A stretch of 52,627 bases of DNA from JAAYVZ01 sp035384965 (GTDB lineage: Bacteria > Acidobacteriota > Thermoanaerobaculia > Thermoanaerobaculales > Thermoanaerobaculaceae): assembly GCA_035384965.1 (NCBI GenBank), contig DAOOJE010000029.1, positions 1-52,627 of the forward strand, given 5' to 3'. Below are positions 44,862 through 52,627 of the stretch, piece by piece; positions within the stretch are counted from its first letter, which is position 1; each line of letters starts with the position of its first letter. The notes beneath the pieces were generated by a model. That model saw only the letters and a program-made list of their open reading frames with translations, searched no databases and had not been told where the DNA came from. A program made the translations under genes and the position numbers.

Positions 44862-46208
44862 GTGCGATGGAAGGCGCTCATCCTCGGGGGAGTGGCAGTG
44901 GCCAGTCTGGCGGGTGGCTGGCTGCTCGTCGCCCAGCGGCAGCCTGAGTGGACCACCAGCTCCCCCGCGGCGCTGGCCGAGTTCGAGCTCGGCCTCGACG
45001 CCCAGGGCAAGATTTACTGGGCCGAGGCGCAGGCCCACTTCCGCAAGGCTCTGGAGCTCGACCCCGACTTCGCGATGGCCCGTCTGTTCCAGCTCATCAC
45101 GGCCAACGACTCGAAGGACCCCGGGCTCGATCGCACCCAGGTCGTGGCCCGGCTCGAGACGGTCGACCCCTCCGGCCTTCGGCCGCGCGAGCGTTTCCTG
45201 CTGAGCTACTACCTCGCGCTGTTCCGGCGCGACACCGAGGGCGCCGAGAAGATCCTCGACGCGTTTCTGGCCGACGAGTCCGACGACCCGTTCGTACTCG
45301 ACATCCTGGGACGCCGGCAAGTGAACCGGCGCGACTGGGCGGCGGCCGAAACGACCTTCAAGCGGCTCGTCGAGGTGGCGCCCAACCGGGTGGAGGCCTA
45401 CAACCAGCTCGGTTACATCGCCCTGGCTCGCGGCGACTTCGCCGACGCCGAGCGCATGTTCCGCACCTACATGTACCTCGCCCCCGACCAGGCGAACCCC
45501 CACGACTCTCTGGCCGAGCTCTTGATCCTCGCCGGCCGCTACGACGAGGCCCGCGAGCAGCTCGAGCAGGCGCTGGTCGACAAGCCGGACTTTTGCGTCG
45601 CCTTCCAGCACATGCTCAGCCTGGCGATTCTCAAGGGCAGCATGGACGGCGGGGAGGCGGTGGTCGAGCGCGCCCGGGCCGCCGGGTGCGAGGAGCCGCT
45701 GCTCGGGCGGATGCGCTGCCTGCTCCCGCTATGGCGGGCGATGCATGCGCAGGACTGGGAGGCCGTCTGGCAGGCGCTCTCGGGCGAGTGCGGCGATGTC
45801 CTGAGCGACGACATCCTGCGGTTTTCGGCAGCGGTCCACACCGGCAGGTCGGCGGAGGCCGAGGCCACTCTCGCGAAGTACGCGCAGGCCTCGGAGAAGG
45901 TGCCGCCGTCGTTCAGGAAGTCGCTCATCGCCGCCGGCAGCCTCCACATGCAGGGACAGGCAGAGTTTGCCGCGGGCCGTTTTGCCGCTGCCGCCGAGCG
46001 GTTCGGCGCCGCCGACGCGAACCTCACCTACCGCGGCGTAGATGACGCGGGGATCTTCAAGCTCTACAACCGCCAGGCCTGGTACCGGGCGCTGCTCGCT
46101 GCCGGTGCGGCCAGCGAGGCCGCCGCCCTGCTGGCGGAAATCCGCGCCGTCAACCCGCCGTTCGCCGACTTCACGGCTGGGCGCCAGGCATCACCACCGC
46201 CGGGATGA
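44862..46208 (+). CDS. Membrane-anchored TPR-repeat protein (448 aa)
   Basis: The GTG at 44862 follows gaggagg. The N-terminus is a signal anchor (ALILGGVAVASLAGGWLLVA). TPR repeats start at about 40 (QAHFRKALELDPDFAMARLF) and recur at about 155-250 (AETTFKRLVEVAPNRVEAYN, RMFRTYMYLAPDQANPHDSL, AREQLEQALVDKPDFCVAF), with degenerate repeats further on. TPR arrays bind protein partners. The sequence resembles the TPR half of the kinase at 49525, which lacks here a kinase domain. The last 38 bp overlap the 3' end of the convergent PKD gene. Confidence 0.82.
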   Translation: MRWKALILGGVAVASLAGGWLLVAQRQPEWTTSSPAALAEFELGLDAQGKIYWAEAQAHFRKALELDPDFAMARLFQLITANDSKDPGLDRTQVVARLETVDPSGLRPRERFLLSYYLALFRRDTEGAEKILDAFLADESDDPFVLDILGRRQVNRRDWAAAETTFKRLVEVAPNRVEAYNQLGYIALARGDFADAERMFRTYMYLAPDQANPHDSLAELLILAGRYDEAREQLEQALVDKPDFCVAFQHMLSLAILKGSMDGGEAVVERARAAGCEEPLLGRMRCLLPLWRAMHAQDWEAVWQALSGECGDVLSDDILRFSAAVHTGRSAEAEATLAKYAQASEKVPPSFRKSLIAAGSLHMQGQAEFAAGRFAAAAERFGAADANLTYRGVDDAGIFKLYNRQAWYRALLAAGAASEAAALLAEIRAVNPPFADFTAGRQASPPPG

Positions 46209-47235
46209 AGACCGGGTCGCCGGTGATGTTGTCCACCATCGAGGCGTAGGCCAAAAACGCCCCGCCGGTCGTGAGGGTGCGCAGGCGCAGGTAGCCCCCG
46301 CTCACGCGCTCCGGCGTGATGAGCTCGAACACCTTGTTGAGCTGGACGAACTCGTAGGTGCGCAGCTCCACCGTCCGTGTCCCGAGCGGGGTTCCGAGGC
46401 CGCTGAGGAACTTCACCTCGACGCTGATCGGAGCCGGGCTCGCGTTGACCAGGCCGAGGTTGGTGCGAAACCCCCGCGTCGGGTTCGGATCGTGGAACAG
46501 CCCGATGAGCCGGCCTTCCTGACCGAACTGCACGGCCTGGGCGCTGGCGACCCCCGGCACGAACTGTCCGTAGCTGCCGGCACCGACTTGGTTGTAGGTG
46601 CGGCTGTGCACCACCAGCGTGCCGGTCACCGGCGTGATCCGCAGCGCGGCCGCGCCCTCGAAGCCGAACGGATCGAGCAGCACGTCGGGCAGGTGGAGCG
46701 AGCGCTCGCCCTGGAGCGAGTACTCCATGGTTTGCGGCTGCCGGTTGTCGGTGTCGCGCCTGAGGAGGCTGATCCGGAACGTGGCCTTGGCCGATCCGGG
46801 GTTGTGCACCTCGAGGTCGGTGCGCCAGACGGTCTGGTTGTAGCCCGGCTGGTGCGCCGCGGTGCACACCCAGATGTGGGGATCCCCGGCCACCGCGCTG
46901 ATCGTCACCTGCACCGAGCCCGCCACCTTCACCCCGCTGGCCGTGCCGCTGCCCGTCACCGTGAAGGTGCCGGTGCCGGCGTAGGTATGCTTGGCCTCGT
47001 TGCAGCCCCCCAGCATGCCACATCCGATCGAGTAGGAAACCGTCGCCGACCCGCCGTCGCCGAAGTCGAGGGTCACGGCGTCCCCCTCGCGCCGCACAGA
47101 GGGGCTGAATTGGAACGTGATCTCCTGACCCGCCTGCGCCGCCGGTGGCGACGGGTTGATGTAAAGCGTCTCGTCCGCCACCGCCCAGCCGCCGAGCAGG
47201 AGCAGCGCCAATCCGAGCCTGCAGTCTCGTCGCAC
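46171..47235 (-). CDS. Secreted PKD-like domain protein (354 aa)
   Basis: The GTG at 47235 follows GGGAGG. A signal peptide (LGLALLLLGGWAVA) precedes a PKD/Ig-like domain at about 25-105 (VTLDFGDGGSATVSYS, and KHTYAGTGTFTVTGSG), the fold used in surface adhesion and exoenzymes. The remaining 240 residues (TDLEVHNPGSAKATFRISLL, FRTNLGLVNASPAPISVEVK, AFLAYASMVDNITGDPVF) form a beta-sandwich unit common in secreted Acidobacteria proteins, with no catalytic motif. It is probably a surface or extracellular binding protein. Confidence 0.8.
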   Translation of the reverse strand: MRRDCRLGLALLLLGGWAVADETLYINPSPPAAQAGQEITFQFSPSVRREGDAVTLDFGDGGSATVSYSIGCGMLGGCNEAKHTYAGTGTFTVTGSGTASGVKVAGSVQVTISAVAGDPHIWVCTAAHQPGYNQTVWRTDLEVHNPGSAKATFRISLLRRDTDNRQPQTMEYSLQGERSLHLPDVLLDPFGFEGAAALRITPVTGTLVVHSRTYNQVGAGSYGQFVPGVASAQAVQFGQEGRLIGLFHDPNPTRGFRTNLGLVNASPAPISVEVKFLSGLGTPLGTRTVELRTYEFVQLNKVFELITPERVSGGYLRLRTLTTGGAFLAYASMVDNITGDPVFIPAVVMPGAQP

Positions 47236-47271
47236 GTCAGCCTCCCGCGCCTCCGGCTGTACCGAGCTCGC

Positions 47272-47304
47272 ACTGCCCGCAGTCCGAGGCCTGCGGGCAG
47301 TATC
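47272..47304. promoter_or_regulatory. Perfect 11-bp inverted repeat overlapping a minus-strand -10 box
   Basis: actgcccgcag (47272-47282) pairs with ctgcgggcagt (47291-47301) across 8 nt. The minus-strand GATACT (47304-47299) overlaps its right half. It lies between the divergent PKD and SPFH genes, so it may be an operator or an mRNA hairpin. Confidence 0.4.
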
Positions 47305-47408
47305 GTACTCGAGACGCAGGCGGACGGTGACGCCGCGCACACCAGCCGCAACCGCCGTCCGGCCCGAACCGTACACTCGTCCCAACACGAGGCGCCCCTG
47401 GCTCGGGG

Positions 47409-47414
47409 TATGCT
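47409..47414 (+). promoter_or_regulatory. -10 box TATGCT for the SPFH gene
   Basis: TATGCT lies 71 nt before the ATG at 47486. No convincing -35 is present. Confidence 0.35.
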
Positions 47415-47485
47415 GGGCGCGGAAGAAAGGCCTGCACGGCCGCCGGGCGCGCCGCCCGCGGATCCGATGCGCCGGGAGGATCTCG

Positions 47486-48376
47486 ATGCTCTTCATCGTC
47501 GCCGTCGCCGTCGCCGCCGCGGCTTTCGCGGCCGCCCGTTTCGCCGCCCGCCAGTCGGGTCGGGCCGGGGATCTCGCGGCCCGGAGCTCGGCCGGACTCG
47601 CCACCGTGGTCGGCGTGGTCGCCACGGTGGCGGCGCTCTCGCAGCTGTTCACCGTGATTCCGGCCGGGCACGTGGGCGTGGTGGACTTCTTCGGGTCGGT
47701 CTCGCCCAACACACTCAAGGCCGGCATCAACATGCGCAACCCGCTGGCGCGCATCATCAAGCTCTCGGTCAAGACGCAGGAGGCCAAGGAGGTCATGGAC
47801 GTGCCCTCCAAAGAGGGGCTGACCGTGCAGCTCGAAGTCTCGGCGCTGTACCATCTCGACCCCGAGAAGGCAGCGGAGATTTACAAGACCGTGGGCCTGA
47901 ACTTCACCGAGGTGATCCTCGTGCCGCAGTTCCGCTCGGTGGCCCGCGGCGTCACCGCAACCTACGACGCCCGCGCGCTGTACACCTCCGAGCGCGAGCT
48001 GCTGGCCCGGACGATCCTCGAAGAGCTGCGCAAGCTCGTCGGCCCCCGCGGCATCAACATCGAGTCGACGCCGCTGCGCAGGGTCGGGCTGCCGGGCGGC
48101 CTCACCCAGGCGATCGAGGAGAAGCTGCGGGCCGAGCAGGAAAGTCAGCGCATGCAGTTCGTGCTCGAGAAGGAAAAGCTCGAGGCCGAGCGCAAGCGCA
48201 TCGAGGCCCGGGGCATCGCCGACTTCCAGGAGATCGTCACCAAGGGGATCTCGGAGCCGCTCCTGCGCTGGAAGGGCATCGAGGCCACTGAAAAGCTCGC
48301 CCAGTCTCCCAACGCCAAGGTGGTGGTCATCGGCGCCGGCAAGGACGGGTTGCCGCTCATCCTCGACACCAAGTAG
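47486..48376 (+). CDS. SPFH/prohibitin-family membrane protein (296 aa)
   Basis: The ATG at 47486 follows gggagga. Two hydrophobic segments (about 1-18 and 34-52) anchor the protein. The prohibitin/SPFH domain (about 53-225) has VIPAGHVGVVDFFGSVSPNT, LKAGINMRNPLARIIKLSV and VSALYHLDPEKAAEIYKTVG. A helical region at about 205-260 (RMQFVLEKEKLEAERKRIEA) would mediate ring assembly. SPFH proteins form large membrane microdomain cages, often with FtsH-type proteases; no partner gene is nearby. Confidence 0.92.
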   Translation: MLFIVAVAVAAAAFAAARFAARQSGRAGDLAARSSAGLATVVGVVATVAALSQLFTVIPAGHVGVVDFFGSVSPNTLKAGINMRNPLARIIKLSVKTQEAKEVMDVPSKEGLTVQLEVSALYHLDPEKAAEIYKTVGLNFTEVILVPQFRSVARGVTATYDARALYTSERELLARTILEELRKLVGPRGINIESTPLRRVGLPGGLTQAIEEKLRAEQESQRMQFVLEKEKLEAERKRIEARGIADFQEIVTKGISEPLLRWKGIEATEKLAQSPNAKVVVIGAGKDGLPLILDTK

Positions 48377-48554
48377 GCGGTCGCCCTCCGGCGGGGAATA
48401 CACCGCAACGGCGACGCGCCCTGTCGACACCCTGTTCCGCCCAAGGTGGGGTGCCTCTCCGAGCCAGGTCTACCGTGCCCGACGCCCACCGTTCCCGAGG
48501 CAGAGGGGCCAGGCGGGCGACCGGATCCAGACTGCGAAGACCGCGAAGCAACAA

Positions 48555-49475
48555 CTACGAACCGGGCGGGGGGACGGGTCCAGTCTTCACGACCGCCACG
48601 ACCTCCCGGCCGCGGTCGCGGTACTGGAGCTCGTCGAAGCTCATGGTCTTGGCGATGAGGATGCCGCGACCGTGGGTGTCGAACAGCCGCGCCGGGTCGA
48701 CCCGGAGGTACGGCTCGGGGTCGAATCCCCGCCCCTGGTCGCGGATCGTCACCGTGACGCTCTCGGCGCGGCGCTCGAGCTCGGCCTCGGCGAGGCGCGC
48801 GCCGAGCGTCGGATCGGCGAGCCGGCGCTCGATCTCCTCGCGCCAGGTGCCCTGTTCCTCGAGCCGCCCCTTGTCCTCGTAGGACAGCTCGAGATTGCCG
48901 TGCTCCACGGCGTTGACCAGCAGCTCGGACAGGCCGATCAGCACGCGGTCGGGGTCCGGGAAGGCGCGGGCCAGGAACGCGCCCAGGTCCATGGCCTCGT
49001 TCAGGGTGCGAAACTCGAACCTTCCTGTCCGGAGGAGGTTGAGCACGCCGACCTGCTTGCGCAGCTCCTCGCGCAAGGCCTTGACGCGGGCGAAGTCCGA
49101 GGCCGCGGCGCGCACGATCGAGCGCAGCATCTCCTTGCGGAACGGCTTGGTGAGGTAGTAGTACGCTCCGGCCTGGATGCCCTCGAGCACCTCGCGCTGG
49201 TCGGAGGCGCTGGTCTGCAGGATCACCGGCAGGGCCTCGAACCGCACGTCGGCACGGATCCGTTGCAGGAGCTGGATCCCGTTCAGGCGCGGCATCATGC
49301 GATCGAGCAGCACGACGTCGAACTCGCCCGGGCGGGCCTCCAGTGCCTCCCACCCCGCCTGCCCGTCGTGGGCCGTGGTGGCCTCGACCTGCATGCCGTC
49401 CAGGTACTCGAGGATGATCTCGACGGCGATCGGGTCGTCGTCCACCACCAGCACCCGGATCGGGGTTCCGATCAT
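48555..49475 (-). CDS. Response regulator with HATPase_c output domain (306 aa)
   Basis: The receiver domain (about 5-125) has the acidic pair DDD (12-14), phospho-acceptor Asp58 in VVLLDRMMP, and LTKPF with the conserved Lys. A helical linker leads to a GHKL ATPase domain (about 165-300) with N-box GLSELLVNAVEHGN, G1 IRDQGRGFDP and HGRGILIAKTMSFDEL, closest to the anti-sigma/RsbW-type kinases. Phosphorylation may gate an anti-sigma or serine-kinase activity. It follows the TPR kinase gene by 49 nt on the same strand, with its own TATACT -10 box at 49511-49506. Confidence 0.9.
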   Translation of the reverse strand: MIGTPIRVLVVDDDPIAVEIILEYLDGMQVEATTAHDGQAGWEALEARPGEFDVVLLDRMMPRLNGIQLLQRIRADVRFEALPVILQTSASDQREVLEGIQAGAYYYLTKPFRKEMLRSIVRAAASDFARVKALREELRKQVGVLNLLRTGRFEFRTLNEAMDLGAFLARAFPDPDRVLIGLSELLVNAVEHGNLELSYEDKGRLEEQGTWREEIERRLADPTLGARLAEAELERRAESVTVTIRDQGRGFDPEPYLRVDPARLFDTHGRGILIAKTMSFDELQYRDRGREVVAVVKTGPVPPPGS

Positions 49476-49505
49476 CGCGCTCGGCCTGCCTTCGTGCCCG
49501 CCCTC

Positions 49506-49511
49506 AGTATA
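49506..49511 (-). promoter_or_regulatory. -10 box TATACT for the response-regulator gene
   Basis: The minus-strand TATACT lies 30 nt before the ATG at 49475, within the short gap after the kinase gene. The regulator may thus have its own transcript as well as read-through. Confidence 0.45.
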
Positions 49512-49524
49512 AGGGTCCTCCCGC

Positions 49525-51771
<2,247 letters not shown>

Positions 51772-51794
51772 GCCGCGGCGCGGGTCCCTCTACC

Positions 51795-51800
51795 AGGATA
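51795..51800 (-). promoter_or_regulatory. -10 box TATCCT for the TPR kinase gene
   Basis: The minus-strand TATCCT lies 23 nt before the ATG at 51771, in the 68-bp gap to the permease gene. Confidence 0.4.
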
Positions 51801-51839
51801 CAGGCAACGCCCCCTGGCCCGCCCGGTCGAAAACTGCAC

Positions 51840-52627
51840 TCACGCGGAGGTGGGGGGTGCCTCGAAGTCAGGGTGCCCGAGGTCGGCCGCCGGTGGTTCC
51901 TTGGCACCGCGCGTGAACGACAGCGCGAGCAGCAGCCCCGCCAGCACGAGGTAGGCGGTCGCGAACTGGTACGGCACCGCGCGCGCCAGCGGCTCGGTCA
52001 GGTGCCACGGCAGGTACATGTTGCCGTTGACCGCCGCCGAGTGGATCACCCCGAAGAAGGAGAAGACCCCGCAAATCGCCAGGTACAGCGCCGAAAGCCG
52101 CAAGCGGCGGTCGACCATCTCGGCCAGGAACGCGCCCCACAGCATGCCGGTGAGGATGAACCCGTTGCCCAGCGCCACCGTGACGAGCGCCTCCGGCAGT
52201 TCCTTCCCCTCGGCGACCATGAGCGAGGCCAGTGTGGCGGCGGGGAGGTAGGTGCCGTACTTGATCGCCAGCAGCCTCGCCACGGTCGGGAAGTACGCAA
52301 GCATCACCGCAGGGGCGTGGCGGGGCGGGCAGGCGAGCGTTGCCTGCACCATGATGTCGAGCGCCACGAAGATGAGGATCGGCGCCAGCACCGCCCGCGG
52401 GATGAGTTCGACGATGTAGCCGACGTACCCGAGCATTCCACCGAGCCCCACGAACAGCCCGGTCAGCAGCGTGTACCCGGCGCGCGAGCCCATCCCCTTG
52501 TAGGCCGGCTGGCCGATATACGGGGTGGACTGGGCGACACCTCCGCAGACGCCGGCGATCAGCGTCGCCACCGCCTCGGTGAGGAGGATGTCGCGAGTGT
52601 TGAAGTCGTCGCCGGCCACGCGGGCGC
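51840..52627 (-). CDS. NCS2/AzgA-like permease, N-terminus outside the window (partial)
   Basis: The visible 262 residues form the C-terminal part of a multi-span permease: NTRDILLTEAVATLIAGVCG, QSTPYIGQPAYKGMGSRAGY, TLLTGLFVGLGGMLGYVGYI and VLAPILIFVALDIMVQATLA, with later helices LALSFTRGA at the C-terminus. The GGVAQSTPYIGQPAYK region corresponds to the family's substrate-site motif (NxGSTPxTxY-like). It probably carries a purine, xanthine/uracil or a related solute, but this subgroup is not characterised. The reading frame is open to the window edge, so the true start lies beyond 52627. Confidence 0.82.
   Translation of the reverse strand, partial: ARVAGDDFNTRDILLTEAVATLIAGVCGGVAQSTPYIGQPAYKGMGSRAGYTLLTGLFVGLGGMLGYVGYIVELIPRAVLAPILIFVALDIMVQATLACPPRHAPAVMLAYFPTVARLLAIKYGTYLPAATLASLMVAEGKELPEALVTVALGNGFILTGMLWGAFLAEMVDRRLRLSALYLAICGVFSFFGVIHSAAVNGNMYLPWHLTEPLARAVPYQFATAYLVLAGLLLALSFTRGAKEPPAADLGHPDFEAPPTSA

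Noticed and set aside
48377..48554. A small gene between the SPFH and response-regulator genes
   Set aside because: Short frames on both strands lack ribosome binding sites and codon bias; it is simply the gap between convergent genes.

Overview
This is a GC-rich, gene-dense bacterial chromosome segment. It carries two large Ser/Thr kinases with WD40 or TPR sensor halves, several secreted peptidases and hydrolases, a fused E2/E1 2-oxoglutarate decarboxylase and many secreted proteins of unknown role. That mix, with very high GC at third codon positions, fits a heterotrophic, protein-degrading member of Acidobacteriota (possibly Thermoanaerobaculia). The assignment is inferred from gene content; no rRNA or other marker gene is present.

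Layout. 1-3200 is a scarred region. It holds the end of an unidentified insertion element at the left edge, an internally deleted IS1634-type transposase remnant abutting the 3' end of a broken RluA-type pseudouridine synthase gene, a two-gene cassette (70-aa cysteine-rich secreted peptide plus 402-aa secreted protein), and an internally deleted IS256-type transposase. 3200-3640 has only weak small ORFs. 3641-14930 encodes an SH3b lipoprotein (-), a secreted PHP-domain protein, a secreted S9 peptidase, an acyl-CoA synthetase, a CPBP membrane protease (-) and a gamma-glutamyltransferase. 15040-23000 has a five-domain ribosomal protein S1, a 5'-nucleotidase (-), a DUF4388 protein, and a three-gene minus-strand operon: MJ1316/DUF504 protein, HerA-like ATPase, RNase III. 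23168-26731 is the fused 2-oxoglutarate decarboxylase. 26939-30827 is a transglutaminase-like protein translationally coupled to an ABC exporter. 30957-33269 is a CbiM-CbiQ-CbiO cobalt/nickel ECF transporter ending in a 272-bp two-hairpin mobile element. 33548-47235 holds a periplasmic protein (-), an aldehyde dehydrogenase, a WD40 kinase, an RRM protein (-), a POT peptide transporter, a BsuPI-like secreted protein, a CocE/NonD hydrolase, a TPR protein and a PKD-domain secreted protein (-). 47486 to the end has an SPFH protein, a response regulator with a histidine-kinase-like ATPase domain (-), a TPR kinase (-) and a truncated permease (-).

How the genes may work together. S9 peptidase, GGT, CocE-type hydrolase and POT transporter fit a lifestyle of digesting external protein and importing di-/tripeptides. 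The fused 2-oxoglutarate decarboxylase and acyl-CoA synthetase feed central carbon and lipid metabolism.

Regulation. Many transcription units are preceded by a TAnnnT -10 box, often as extended TGnTAnnnT, usually with no good -35. In four genes the box ends exactly 6 nt before the start codon, which predicts leaderless mRNAs and decides start codons. No tRNA, rRNA or CRISPR array was seen.
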